This document shows, in pieces, positions 34,548-46,286 of a stretch of DNA of 64,000 bases. Position numbers and translations under genes: made by a program. How positions within the stretch are numbered: position 1 is the first letter of the stretch; every line of letters starts with the position of its first letter. A model generated the notes under the pieces. That model was not told the DNA's origin, did no database searches, and saw only the letters and a list, made by a program, of their open reading frames with translations. Origin of the DNA: Methylocaldum sp002005105 (lineage in GTDB: Bacteria > Pseudomonadota > Gammaproteobacteria > Methylococcales > Methylococcaceae); NCBI RefSeq assembly GCF_051027545.1, contig NZ_CP194902.1, positions 1,550,001 through 1,614,000 of the forward strand, in the 5' to 3' direction.

Positions 34548-35480
34548 ATGCTGATCAAGAAACCCTCCGATATCAGGCCCTCGGAAATCACCCCGCGCGA
34601 GCTGTTTTACGGCCGGCGGCGGTTCCTGCAACTCGCGGCCGGAGCCTCGGCCCTGGCTCTACTGCCGCCGGGTCTCGCCGCCGGTGAGAAGCTGCCCGAC
34701 GTCCGAAAGAGCGATTACGTGCTCCCGGACAAGACAACGCCTTACGAGGACATCACCCGCTACAACAATTTCTACGAATTCGGCACCGACAAGGAGTCCC
34801 CCGCGAAACTGGCCGGGAGCCTGAAAACCCGTCCCTGGACGGTGGCGGTGGAGGGCGAAGTCCGCAAGCCCAAGACTTACGATATCGACGAGCTGCTGAA
34901 ACTGGCCCCGCTGGAAGAGCGCGTCTACCGGCTGCGCTGCGTCGAAGCCTGGTCCATGGTGGTGCCCTGGGTGGGCTTTCCCCTGGCGGAACTGATCAGG
35001 CGCGTGGAACCCACCGGCAACGCCAAATTCGTGGAGTTCACGACCTTGCTGGACCCCGCGCAGATGCCCGGCCAGCGCTCGGCAGTGCTGGACTGGCCGT
35101 ATGTCGAGGGGCTGCGCATGGACGAGGCCATGCACCCCTTGACCCTCCTTGCGGTGGGGCTTTACGGTGAGGTCCTGCCCAACCAGAACGGCGCGCCGAT
35201 ACGGCTGGTGGTGCCCTGGAAGTATGGCTTCAAGAGTGCCAAGTCCATCGTGCGCATCCGCTTCGTGGAAAAGCAGCCGGTCTCCACCTGGATGAAGGCG
35301 GGCGCGAGGGAATACGGCTTTTACGCCAACGTGAATCCGGAGGTCGACCACCCCCGCTGGAGCCAGGCCAAGGAACGCCGCATCGGCGAATTCTTCAAGC
35401 GTCCCACCTTGCCTTTCAACGGTTATGGCGATCAGGTGGCGCAGTTATATGCGGGGATGGATTTGCGTAAGTTTTTTTAA
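34548..35480 (+). CDS. msrP: Protein-methionine-sulfoxide reductase, catalytic subunit MsrP
   Basis: Periplasmic molybdoenzyme that repairs oxidised methionines, including those damaged by hypochlorite. The 310-aa product carries a twin-arginine signal (GRRRFLQLAAGASALALLP) and the oxidoreductase molybdopterin fold with Mo-ligating Cys131 in RLRCVEAWSM. FVEFTTLLDP and VPWKYGFKSAKSIVRI are conserved MsrP segments, and the protein ends GMDLRKFF. Its haem partner msrQ lies downstream but is separated by about 480 bp of repeats instead of being directly adjacent. Confidence 0.95.
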   Translation: MLIKKPSDIRPSEITPRELFYGRRRFLQLAAGASALALLPPGLAAGEKLPDVRKSDYVLPDKTTPYEDITRYNNFYEFGTDKESPAKLAGSLKTRPWTVAVEGEVRKPKTYDIDELLKLAPLEERVYRLRCVEAWSMVVPWVGFPLAELIRRVEPTGNAKFVEFTTLLDPAQMPGQRSAVLDWPYVEGLRMDEAMHPLTLLAVGLYGEVLPNQNGAPIRLVVPWKYGFKSAKSIVRIRFVEKQPVSTWMKAGAREYGFYANVNPEVDHPRWSQAKERRIGEFFKRPTLPFNGYGDQVAQLYAGMDLRKFF

Positions 35481-35504
35481 GGAAGCTCTGAACCCGTGGA
35501 TTCC

Positions 35505-35655
35505 GTTCATGCCCTTCGACAGGCTCAGGGCAGGCTCAGGAGAGCGTTCGACAAGCCTGTCCTGAGCCCAGTCGAAGGGCCTGTCCTGAGTGAAGCCGAA
35601 GGGCTCGCCACGAATGGAATCAATACGTTACCGTTCGTCCTGAGCCTGTCGAAGG
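35505..35655. repeat. Cluster of CCTGTCCTGAG...GAAGGG dispersed repeats
   Basis: At least four copies in both orientations of the motif CCTTCGACAGGCTCAGG or its complement, forming overlapping palindromes. The same repeat is seen at about 2941-2966 and inside the MITE at 43,884. Confidence 0.75.
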
Positions 35656-35782
35656 ACTTAATCAGAGCATCCTTAAGGTATGTTGGGTTTGGGATGGAAT
35701 GTTTGTCCCCCCACTGGTTGAAAAAGTACGCAATGCTCCGCTTTTTTCGACGTCCGTTACGTAAGTTCGATGAACCTCGTAA

Positions 35783-35815
35783 GGCGGGTTACGCGAGTAC
35801 GCTAACCCGCCCTAC
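35783..35815. repeat. REP-like hairpin (GGCGGGTTA family)
   Basis: GGCGGGTTACGCGAGTACGC then TAACCCGCCCTAC; GTAG mark on the minus strand. The inner loop is the exact complement of the copy at 32221. Confidence 0.85.
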
Positions 35816-35842
35816 ATCGCTCTTTGCCGACAAAGGCGTCGG

Positions 35843-35929
35843 GAAGGGTCGCGATTAAAGCGACGGTTTGCGATTGGAAGGGTCGCGGCTAAAGCGACCG
35901 TTTGCGATTGGAAGGGATTCCCGACCTAC
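35843..35929. repeat. 34-bp tandem repeats ending in a GTAG hairpin half
   Basis: Two 34-bp units beginning GAAGGGTCGCG (35843 and 35877) differ at three or four positions and are followed by GAAGGGATTCCCGACCTAC. Within each unit GTCGC...GCGAC forms a small stem and TTTGCGATTGG recurs. Confidence 0.75.
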
Positions 35930-35961
35930 CCAAGCTTCTCAGGTTTTCTTAATTGGACGTC

Positions 35962-36687
35962 ATGAATATTCGAAATCCCCATCCCAAGACGATAGCCGCC
36001 CTCAAGCGAGGACTCTTCCTGATCTTATCGATCCCCCTGTTCAAGCTGATCGCCGACGGCGTGCTCGATCAGTTGGGGGCGAATCCGATCGAGAAAATCA
36101 CCCGGACCACGGGGTACTGGACCTTGACCCTGCTGCTGGTCACCTTGGCGGTGACGCCGCTCCGGCGGTTTTTCGGGTGGTCCTGGCCGGGGCGTTTCCG
36201 GCGGATGCTGGGGCTGTTCGCTTTTTTCTACGGATGCCTTCATTTCCTCACCTACCTGGTTCTGGACCAGTTCTTCGATTGGGCCGGCATCGTCAAGGAC
36301 ATCGCCAAGCGGCCGTACATCACCGTGGGATTCACCGCCTTGCTTCTGCTCGTTCCCCTCGCCGTCACCTCGACCGACGGGATGATCCGCCGTCTCGGCG
36401 GGAAGCGCTGGCGAGTGCTGCACCGATTGGTTTATCTGATCGCCATTCTCGGAGTCGTTCATTTCTGGTGGCTGGTCAAGAAAGATATCTCGAGGCCCGC
36501 GATCGATGCCGCGATCTTGGCCTTGTTGCTCGGTTTTCGGATGATGGACGCGGTCCGGAAACAAGTTTCCGGGGCTCGATCGGAGGAGAAGCGGAAGTCA
36601 TCTAATATCGACGGACCGAGTTCGAGTCGGCATCCGCCGGGCCTATCGGTCTTGGACGGAAATACCCATTCCGAGACTACGCCGTAG
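35962..36687 (+). CDS. msrQ: Haem-binding membrane subunit MsrQ
   Basis: Quinol-linked b-type haem membrane protein that feeds electrons to MsrP. About 241 aa from ATG 35962 (a TTG nine bases upstream is in frame). Six helices; conserved segments are ARLALAL-like TGYWTLTLLLVTLAVTPLRR, RRMLGLFAFFYGCLHFLTYL with a haem-ligand His, and WRVLHRLVYLIAILGVVHFWW with two further His residues. The C-terminal 45 residues are polar and probably disordered. Transcription from msrP through the repeat cluster is uncertain. Confidence 0.92.
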   Translation: MNIRNPHPKTIAALKRGLFLILSIPLFKLIADGVLDQLGANPIEKITRTTGYWTLTLLLVTLAVTPLRRFFGWSWPGRFRRMLGLFAFFYGCLHFLTYLVLDQFFDWAGIVKDIAKRPYITVGFTALLLLVPLAVTSTDGMIRRLGGKRWRVLHRLVYLIAILGVVHFWWLVKKDISRPAIDAAILALLLGFRMMDAVRKQVSGARSEEKRKSSNIDGPSSSRHPPGLSVLDGNTHSETTP

Positions 36688-36923
36688 ACCTGCCTCTCGT
36701 CCGTTCGGGTAGCCGAATCCCTTCGTTTTCGGCTTCTTCATCCGCATGTCGGATTTTTCTTCGCTTGACAGCGTCTTAGCTGAAACGCACCCTTTCGGTG
36801 AAAGGTGTCACACCGATCAAATTTCCCATTCTTCTCCGGAAACACTACCGTGTCGCTCGAAAGCTCCATGTTCGCCATCGGCAAGATTCAGCGCGTCGTT
36901 TCTCGAAAGCCGAGAGCCGCGCG

Positions 36924-40034
<3,111 letters not shown>

Positions 40035-40042
40035 AGGATGCT

Positions 40043-40861
40043 TTGCACGACGACACTTTCGACACGGAGCTCAAGTTAATCCTCGAGGCGATTTACCTCA
40101 GGTTTCACTATGACTTTCGCCATTATTCGCCGGCATCGCTGAAGCGCCGGCTTTCCCAGGCGATGCAGCGGTTCGGCTGTCGATCGCTGTCGGGGCTCCA
40201 GGAGCGAATCCTGCATGAGCCCGGCGTCTTTCCGGAGCTTTTGTCGTTTCTCACCATCATAGTGAGCGAGATGTTTCGCGATCCCGCGTTTTATCTGGCG
40301 CTGCGCGAAAAAGTGGTCCCTTTTCTGCAAACTTATCCGTCCCTGAAGATTTGGGTCGCGGGTTGCAGCACCGGCGAAGAGGTTTATTCCCTCGCCATCT
40401 TGCTGAAAGAGGAGGAACTGCTCGACCGAAGCCTGATTTATGCGACGGACATCAATCCGGAAGCGCTGCGGAAGGCCAAGGCGGGCATCTACGATCTGGA
40501 TCGGATTGCGGGGTTCAGCGAAGCCTACCAGGCTGCGGGCGGACGTACGTCGCTCTCCGATTATTACACCGCGGCCTACGGTTCGGCCGTGTTCGACAAA
40601 GCTCTGCGCAAGAACATCTTGTTTTCCGACCACAGCCTCGCGACCGATAATGTTTTCGCCGAGGTTCAGCTCGTCACCTGCCGCAACGTCCTCATCTACT
40701 TCGACCGCGCGTTGCAGGACCGGGCGATAGGGCTGTTTCGGGATTCGTTGTCCCGGAAGGGATTTTTGGCCCTGGGGGCCAAGGAGACGCTGCGGTTCTC
40801 GGATCACGCTGCGGAATTCAGCGAGTTCGCGGGCGCCGAAAGAATCTATCAGAAGGAATGA
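40043..40861 (+). CDS. CheR-type protein-glutamate methyltransferase
   Basis: S-adenosylmethionine-dependent methyltransferase of 272 aa. N-terminal helical CheR_N (LILEAIYLRFHYDFRHYSP), SAM-binding IWVAGCSTGEEVYSLAI, and YATDINPEALRKAKAG plus VTCRNVLIYF in the catalytic fold. It starts with TTG, supported by AGAGGA seven bases upstream. There is no chemoreceptor or CheA nearby, so the target is more likely the adjacent kinase (or its coiled coil) than an MCP. The stop overlaps the cheB ATG (ATGA). Confidence 0.94.
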   Translation: MHDDTFDTELKLILEAIYLRFHYDFRHYSPASLKRRLSQAMQRFGCRSLSGLQERILHEPGVFPELLSFLTIIVSEMFRDPAFYLALREKVVPFLQTYPSLKIWVAGCSTGEEVYSLAILLKEEELLDRSLIYATDINPEALRKAKAGIYDLDRIAGFSEAYQAAGGRTSLSDYYTAAYGSAVFDKALRKNILFSDHSLATDNVFAEVQLVTCRNVLIYFDRALQDRAIGLFRDSLSRKGFLALGAKETLRFSDHAAEFSEFAGAERIYQKE

Positions 40862-41493
40862 AACACAATATGGAATCATGGACGATGCCGGCCACAGCGG
40901 AGGCGATCGTGGTGGGCGGTTCCGCCGGGGCGCTGGAAGCGCTCTCGACTCTGCTCGCCGATTTGCCCGACGACTTCACCGTACCCATCGTTATCGTTCT
41001 GCATTTGCCGCGGCACAAGCCCAGCGTGCTGCCCGAAGTTGTCGCGGCCAAGGCCGGCCGCCCGGTACGGGAACCACTGGACAAGGAACCGGTCTCAGGT
41101 TCGATGATCTATGTTGCTCCGGCCGACTACCACCTGCTGATCGATCGGGAGGTGGTTTTTGCCTTCTCGGTAGACGAGCCGGTAAATTTCAGTTTACCCT
41201 CCATCGATGTTCTGTTCGAATCCGCGGCCGATGTCTTCGGCGCGCGGCTGATCGGAGTCCTGCTCTCCGGCGCCAATGCCGACGGTGCGAGCGGTCTCAA
41301 GGCCATCGAGGACGCAGGCGGGCTCGCCATCGTCCAGGCTCCGGAAGACGCCTCGATTCCGGTCATGCCGAACGCCGCCATTGCCCTGTGCAAGCATGCC
41401 CGCGTGCTGCCGGCCGCGGGCATTCGCGCATATCTGCTCCGGTCGGCGGGGTGCGGTGAAGCAACCGAGCGTAAGGAGAATCATGACCGCTAA
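40858..41493 (+). CDS. CheB-type methylesterase, stand-alone domain
   Basis: Protein-glutamate methylesterase/glutamine deamidase domain of 211 aa without the usual receiver. The catalytic triad is visible: Ser22 in VGGSAGALE, His49 in LHLPRH, Asp142 in SGANADGASG. It overlaps cheR at ATGA and the receiver-kinase gene by 11 bp. Lack of a receiver means activity is not set by direct phosphorylation, unlike chemotaxis CheB. Confidence 0.94.
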   Translation: MKHNMESWTMPATAEAIVVGGSAGALEALSTLLADLPDDFTVPIVIVLHLPRHKPSVLPEVVAAKAGRPVREPLDKEPVSGSMIYVAPADYHLLIDREVVFAFSVDEPVNFSLPSIDVLFESAADVFGARLIGVLLSGANADGASGLKAIEDAGGLAIVQAPEDASIPVMPNAAIALCKHARVLPAAGIRAYLLRSAGCGEATERKENHDR

Positions 41494-42637
41494 ACCGAAA
41501 ATCCTGTTGGTCGATGATCGCGAGGAGAATCTCGTGGCGCTGGCGGGCCTTTTAAGCGGGCATGAGGCCGATCTGCTATGCGCGCGTTCCGGCGAGGAGG
41601 CATTGGATCTTCTGCTCGTGCACGAGGTGGCGCTGGCGCTCGTCGACGTGCAGATGCCGGGAATGGACGGGTTCGAGCTGGCCGAATTGATGCGAGGAAC
41701 CGAGCGCACCCGCGAGGTCCCCATCATTTTCGTCACCGCCGGCATTCACGACCATGCCCGCGTATTCAAGGGTTACGACTCGGGGGCCGTGGATTTCCTG
41801 TTCAAGCCGCTGGATCCGCACATCCTGTCGAGCAAAGTCGCCGTCTTCATGCAGCTCTACCGGCAGAAGCAGGAACTGGCGAAACGCGTGCGCGAGCTGG
41901 AAGTTGCGCTCGCCGAACGGCAGCGGATCGAGAATGCGCTGAAGGCAGCCGACAGGCGCAAGAACGAATTCCTGGCCATGCTCGGCCATGAACTTCGGAA
42001 TCCGCTGGCGCCGATCAAGAATGCCGCGCAAATCATGAAAAAAATGAACGTAACGGATCCGAAGCTTCAAACGGTTCAGCAGGTTATCGACCGTCAGACC
42101 GGGCATTTGGCTCGCCTGGTAGAGGATCTCCTCGATATCTCTCGGATCGAGCAGGGCAAGATCACCATCCGGAAGGAACCGATCGAGCTCGCAGCGGTAG
42201 TCGATCAGGCCTTGGAAAGCACCCGGCCCTTGATTCAGTCGCGTCAGCACGAATTGATCGTTTCGGTCCCGAATGTTCCCATTCGGCTCATGGGGGACGG
42301 AGCGCGTCTGGCGCAACTGATCTCCAATCTGCTGAACAACGCCGCCAAATACACGCCCACGGGAGGGACCATTTGGCTGACTGTGACTCGGGAGCGCGAA
42401 GAAGCTCTAATCCGAGTAAAGGATAACGGGGAAGGCATGGCGGAATCGCTGTTATCCCATGTTTTCGATATCTTCACTCAGTCCGAGAGAACCCTCGATC
42501 GCGCTCAGGGCGGGCTGGGGCTAGGTCTGGCCATCGTCAAGAACCTGGTGGAGTTGCACCAGGGGCGAATCGAGGCCTACAGCGAAGGACCGGGGAAGGG
42601 GAGCGAGTTCTCGGTGTGGCTGCCGGTGCTGGCTTGA
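41483..42637 (+). CDS. Receiver-histidine kinase fusion
   Basis: 384 aa with an N-terminal receiver (VDDREENLVAL, Asp53 in LVDVQMPGM, Lys in FKPLDPHIL), a coiled linker (125-155), HisKA with His near 170 (LGHELRNPLAPIKN) and HATPase_c (NLLNNAAKY, DNGEGM, GGLGLGLAIV). GTAAGGAG lies before the ATG at 41483. No membrane helix. It likely receives phosphate from the hybrid kinase at the head of the operon and passes it on. The kinase core is close to that at 11,289. Confidence 0.94.
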   Translation: MTAKPKILLVDDREENLVALAGLLSGHEADLLCARSGEEALDLLLVHEVALALVDVQMPGMDGFELAELMRGTERTREVPIIFVTAGIHDHARVFKGYDSGAVDFLFKPLDPHILSSKVAVFMQLYRQKQELAKRVRELEVALAERQRIENALKAADRRKNEFLAMLGHELRNPLAPIKNAAQIMKKMNVTDPKLQTVQQVIDRQTGHLARLVEDLLDISRIEQGKITIRKEPIELAAVVDQALESTRPLIQSRQHELIVSVPNVPIRLMGDGARLAQLISNLLNNAAKYTPTGGTIWLTVTREREEALIRVKDNGEGMAESLLSHVFDIFTQSERTLDRAQGGLGLGLAIVKNLVELHQGRIEAYSEGPGKGSEFSVWLPVLA

Positions 42638-42779
42638 GACTCTGTGGAACGGTTCACGACGACGACCGTCCAGGCCATCGCGGCGAAGGTTTCGACGAAA
42701 TCCGGGGGAAGCCCGAAGATCAATTCTGTCTAATCTCGAAACCTTTTTATCGTTTCGGGTTAGCCAGGAGGAACGCGTC

Positions 42780-43649
42780 ATGGCCGATACACCAATCAAT
42801 CCCGCCTCGGAAAATCAATCCGTCGCCTTGATAACCGGCACGTCCTCGGGCATCGGGCGGGCGGCCGCCCTGGCTCTTAAGGCAGCCGGATTCATGACCG
42901 TCGCGACCGCGCGCCGGGTCGCCGATATCGAGGAGTTGAAAGCGAAGGGCTGCGACACGGTTCAGCTCGACGTGACGGACGACGCTTCGATGCAAAATGC
43001 CGTAAGAACCGTCGAGAGCGCTCACGGACGCCTCGATGTACTGGTGAACAATGCGGGATACGGGCAGTACGGGCCTGTCGAAGAGGTGCCCATGGATGCC
43101 GTGCGGCGGCAATTCGAGGTCAATGTTTTCGGCCTCGTCCGTATGTGCCAGCTGGTACTGCCGGGAATGCGCCGCGCGGGCAGGGGCCGCATCATCAATG
43201 TCAGCTCCGTCGCCGGCGAAATCACCCAGCCGGGTGCCGGTTTCTACCATGCGACAAAACACGCGGTGGAGGCGATCAACGAAACCCTACGCATGGAGGC
43301 GAGCACCTTCGGCATCGATGTGGTGGACGTCCAGCCAGGACCGGTCGCGACCCGGTTCGCCGAAGCGGCGATCAGCACCATTCCCGACACGGGAGCGGAC
43401 AGTCCCTACCGAGTGTTCAAACAGAACCTTGCCGAGACCACGCGGGAAATGCTCAGGTTCGGCAGGACGGGGGTGCTGACGGCCCGGGAGGTTGCCGAGG
43501 TCATCGTCGAGGCGGCGACAAGCCCGAAGCCGGACACCCGCTATCACGTCGGCGCGCCTTCCAAGCTGATGTCCCTGCTGCACGGCTTGATGCCGGACCG
43601 GATCTGGGATGCGGCGGTTTCGCGGATGGTGCCGATGGAACCGAAGTAG
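42780..43649 (+). CDS. SDR family oxidoreductase
   Basis: 289 aa; TGTSSGIG cofactor motif, NNAGYGQYGP, catalytic Ser in VSSVAGE and YHATKHAVEA. The pattern is that of the 17-beta-hydroxysteroid dehydrogenase-like/retinol dehydrogenase-like bacterial SDRs. CAGGAGGAACG precedes the ATG. It follows the signalling operon after 140 bp and may be independent. Confidence 0.9.
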   Translation: MADTPINPASENQSVALITGTSSGIGRAAALALKAAGFMTVATARRVADIEELKAKGCDTVQLDVTDDASMQNAVRTVESAHGRLDVLVNNAGYGQYGPVEEVPMDAVRRQFEVNVFGLVRMCQLVLPGMRRAGRGRIINVSSVAGEITQPGAGFYHATKHAVEAINETLRMEASTFGIDVVDVQPGPVATRFAEAAISTIPDTGADSPYRVFKQNLAETTREMLRFGRTGVLTAREVAEVIVEAATSPKPDTRYHVGAPSKLMSLLHGLMPDRIWDAAVSRMVPMEPK

Positions 43650-43883
43650 CGCGATGCCCGCTCGTGTTTTAGCTCCTCACCCCTTTGAGGGCGGAGTTCG
43701 GTAGCGCCGGTCAGTCGCATTCCGGCACCGGCTGGCCGTCGACCACCGTGATCCGTAGACTATAACCCATCAGAGAGATGATCGGCGCATTGCCGCGCCT
43801 GTCGGTGAGCTATATCAACCGTTCGAAGGAGAATCGAAAAAGGCGATGTGCAAAAACTCATCCGCGCGCCGGGCCCCGGCTAC

Positions 43884-43976
43884 GAGCCTATCCCAGTAGG
43901 CCGTTCGCCCTGAGCCCTTCGACTCCGCTCAGGACAGGCCTGTCGAAGGGTTTTGGGCACCTACTGGGATAGGCTC
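43884..43976. mobile_element. 93-bp MITE with the same ends as the IS5-type element
   Basis: A perfect 17-bp terminal inverted repeat GAGCCTATCCCAGTAGG bounds the element; 16 bp equal the ends of the IS at 17090 and 58208. The 59-bp interior is unrelated to the IS and instead contains the CCCTTCGAC...GTCGAAGGG dispersed palindrome. Flanking bases are TAC and TAA, so a target duplication is imperfect. It is a non-autonomous element that the IS transposase could move. Confidence 0.85.
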
Positions 43977-44001
43977 TAAGTCCACTTCTCCAGCCAGTGC
44001 C

Positions 44002-44082
44002 GTAGGCTGGGTTGAGGAACGAAACCCAGCTCTTTGACATGTGGATTCGCTGGGTTTTTGCTATCGCTGCAACCCAGCCTAC
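44002..44082. repeat. REP-like inverted pair (GCTGGGTT family)
   Basis: GTAG + GCTGGGTT...AACCCAGC and, after about 28 bp, a reversed partner GCTGGGTT...AACCCAGCCTAC. The left half including the following TCTTTGAC is identical to the single copy at 46517. Confidence 0.85.
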
Positions 44083-44105
44083 GGCCCTACATCCCGGAGT
44101 AGCCC

Positions 44106-44355
44106 ATGCTCTCGCCCAAGGAACTCCGCACCGAGATCATCGCCGCCGTCGCCTTCTCCGTCGACGTGCACAAAGCCGTTGAGATCCGCCGCGACCGTCG
44201 AATCGAGGCTGACCCACAAGCCGGCCGAGGCACCGCTCACGCGGGAGGAAGGAAACGCCCGCATCCTGACCGAATGGAACGGGCGGAATGTGAAAGAGCT
44301 GATGGCCCGGTACGGCCTGAGCCGGTCGGCGGTATATGCCATCGTGGGAAAGTAA
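44106..44355 (+). pseudogene. Frameshifted Mor-like phage transcription activator
   Basis: ATG 44106 opens a protein-like N terminus (MLSPKELRTEIIAAVAF). A +1 shift near 44190 leads to the frame ending at 44355 with GNARILTEWNGRNVKELMAR and YGLSRSAVYAIVGK, which has the helix-turn-helix pattern of the Mor/C family of Mu-like phages. The joined product would be about 82 aa. A single base change near 44190 would restore it, so sequencing error is possible. Confidence 0.55.
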
Positions 44356-44453
44356 AGCGCGGCATTGACGCCATTTCGGTTCCGAGGCTACTCTCGCGCA
44401 GCCGCCGCAAGTCCGGCAGGAATATTTCTCAGGTCAGACATCTCTTGAGTTGA

Positions 44454-44613
44454 ATGACCACTATAACCGCCGACACCCACACCCAATCGGTTACCAAGAC
44501 CGATCTGGAAACCGCCCTGGCCCCCCATTCGCACTGATTTGGCCGTGCTCAAGTGGATGATGGGCGTACTGCTGGCCGGGGTCCTCTCGCTGGTCCTCAA
44601 AGCCTTCTTTTAA
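44454..44613 (+). pseudogene. Small phage-type membrane protein with a C-run frameshift
   Basis: ATG 44454 reads MTTITADTHTQSVTKTDLE then TALAP; in a run of six C at 44521-44526 one extra base shifts the frame. The continuation in the next frame is IRTDLAVLKWMMGVLLAGV then LSLVLKAFF, a single C-terminal membrane helix ending at TAA 44611-44613. The restored 52-aa protein resembles small coiled-coil/anchor proteins often found in prophage regions. Confidence 0.6.
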
Positions 44614-44850
44614 CTCGCCCCTGCGGATCGCCCAGTTTCGATTCCCCCAATCGGGAGCGCTACGCTTTCCGTAAGTGACCGTATCCGCCACGCTAAATAT
44701 CAAAAAGCCAAAGCCTGCCCCGTTTTTTAAATGACCCGTTTTTCCTTCCAGGCGGGGAGAAGTGCCTGGCAGGCGGGCGTGCGGCGCCGTTGACACCTAA
44801 TACCGCTCACGCCCATCATGGGAACTCAACAGTGGACAGGGGAGGTTGTT
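44614..44850. other. Intergenic region, no gene seen
   Basis: Short spacer before the secreted lectin-like protein. An ATG at 44818 in frame with that gene has no ribosome-binding site, whereas the ATG at 44851 has one. Confidence 0.4.
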
Positions 44851-46248
44851 ATGGTGCACAAAGTATCTAGGACAAGCACGACTCGGTGTCTCGCAGTCGA
44901 AATCAATCTATCGCGACACAATTTGCCGATGTTGAGTCGATCCATAGCGATGTCGCTACTCAGCGCGATAATGACGGTCGGCGCGCGGGTTGCCTGGGCT
45001 GAGCCGATCACCTCCCCGGCCTTTCCGGGTAAGTGCGTTGAGGGATCGATTCAGGGAGGATTGTTATCGTTGATGGATTGCAACAGCTCTGCTGCGCAGG
45101 ATTTTCGGTTCGACCCCGGCACGTCGCGTCTTGTGATGCACCGCTCGGCTCCGCAGTTGTGTTTCGATTTGAATGGCCCTGTTCGAACCGGCATGGGCGT
45201 CTCTGTAAGCGTCTGCAATGACAACGCAGCACAGAAGTGGGCTTTCCCGTTTGATAGCCGCTTACGGCCTGTCGGAGTGGACCCCAATAAATGCCTGACC
45301 CACGCTACGCGCGTTGGCAAGCCGCCGACGGGCTGGGGTTTAGACGTTGCAGTCGTTGACCCCGGCTGCGAATTTCCAGAAGTGGGAGGCGGCGGATTTT
45401 GTTTACCTACTTTCGAATTCTTCTTTGAGATGATGCTCTCGAAGTGTGAGGGTCTAAATGTGCAGCAGTGGAGTCTGCGGCAAGAAGGTATGCCCTTCCC
45501 ATCCGAAGGCATAGTCACGCGCAAGGTCCACGTCACCGTCAACAATATGAAGATCGATGACTGTCGCGAAGGCGGCGCCTGTGATTGGAAGCTTCACTGT
45601 GGCATTGGCAATGAGGCGGATACAGAGTTAGTGGGAATGGTGGAGAAGGATACAGGTGGGACTATCGACGTAAACCGCACACTTATCCACGAGAGCGGAC
45701 TGCCCGTGACTGTCACTTGCCAGGTCCGCGAGTTCGATCGCGGCATTTTTGATCCCGATGTTTGGGAAGTTGTAGGTACCGTGACCAGGACTTTTGGCGC
45801 GGCGGGGCCAGGAACAATGCAAATGGATAATTCTGAAGGCAAGGTCACAATAAACTTCACTATCGAACCGCTGGGCGTTATCCAACAACCATTATCTGCA
45901 GAGCAGCTGCAGGCAGTACCCATAAAAATCGACGCTATGCATGCATTGCGCTTGGCTGGGGTCGATTTCAGCGTCCCGGAAGCGGATCTAAGGGATTGGC
46001 TTAGCAACCCCAGCTTTACACCTTATCCCGCAATTACCGGAGCGCTGATTAAGATGCTTGGAGGCAAGCAGCTCCGGCGACCGGTGTTTATAGACGTGAT
46101 TGTCTTTAACTATGAGCATGCGCCGGGCGCTTCCTCGCCACGTAGAATGGCAGACGTTGACTTAGACCTGCTGGCGAAGGCGATAGTTAAAGGTCACAAT
46201 ACGCGCTATGGTGAGGCTGTCAGGGATCTTCAGAACCTGCTTCAATAA
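44851..46248 (+). CDS. Secreted protein with ricin-type beta-trefoil lectin-like domain
   Basis: 465 aa from ATG 44851, chosen because GGGGAGG lies seven bases upstream. A long N-region precedes the signal core (SIAMSLLSAIMTVGARVAWA). The next 160 residues contain repeated Cys and Q-W pattern segments (CVEGSIQGGLLSLMDCN, LCFDLNGPVR, AAQKWAFPFD, NVQQWSLRQ), fitting a beta-trefoil. The C-terminal half (VTRKVHVTVNNMKIDDC onward) is unrecognised. Base composition is more AT-rich than surrounding core genes, in line with an acquired gene. Confidence 0.7.
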   Translation: MVHKVSRTSTTRCLAVEINLSRHNLPMLSRSIAMSLLSAIMTVGARVAWAEPITSPAFPGKCVEGSIQGGLLSLMDCNSSAAQDFRFDPGTSRLVMHRSAPQLCFDLNGPVRTGMGVSVSVCNDNAAQKWAFPFDSRLRPVGVDPNKCLTHATRVGKPPTGWGLDVAVVDPGCEFPEVGGGGFCLPTFEFFFEMMLSKCEGLNVQQWSLRQEGMPFPSEGIVTRKVHVTVNNMKIDDCREGGACDWKLHCGIGNEADTELVGMVEKDTGGTIDVNRTLIHESGLPVTVTCQVREFDRGIFDPDVWEVVGTVTRTFGAAGPGTMQMDNSEGKVTINFTIEPLGVIQQPLSAEQLQAVPIKIDAMHALRLAGVDFSVPEADLRDWLSNPSFTPYPAITGALIKMLGGKQLRRPVFIDVIVFNYEHAPGASSPRRMADVDLDLLAKAIVKGHNTRYGEAVRDLQNLLQ

Positions 46249-46257
46249 GGCGTAACA

Positions 46258-46286
46258 GAGGGCTAATGACGGGACAATTAGCCCTC
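46258..46286 (+). terminator. Hairpin after the lectin-like gene
   Basis: Perfect 10-bp stem GAGGGCTAAT/ATTAGCCCTC with a 9-nt loop, 9 bp after the stop codon. No T tract follows, so it may need Rho or act as a stability element. Confidence 0.55.

Noticed and set aside
35505..35929. Repeat-rich stretch considered as a CRISPR array
   Set aside because: Repeats are palindromic, unequal in length and spacing, lie in both orientations and have no cas genes nearby.
43733..43810. Short minus-strand stretch ending RITVVDGQPVPECD
   Set aside because: Looks protein-like but is only about 30 codons after a stop, with no start or recognised family; could be a gene relic but is not supportable.
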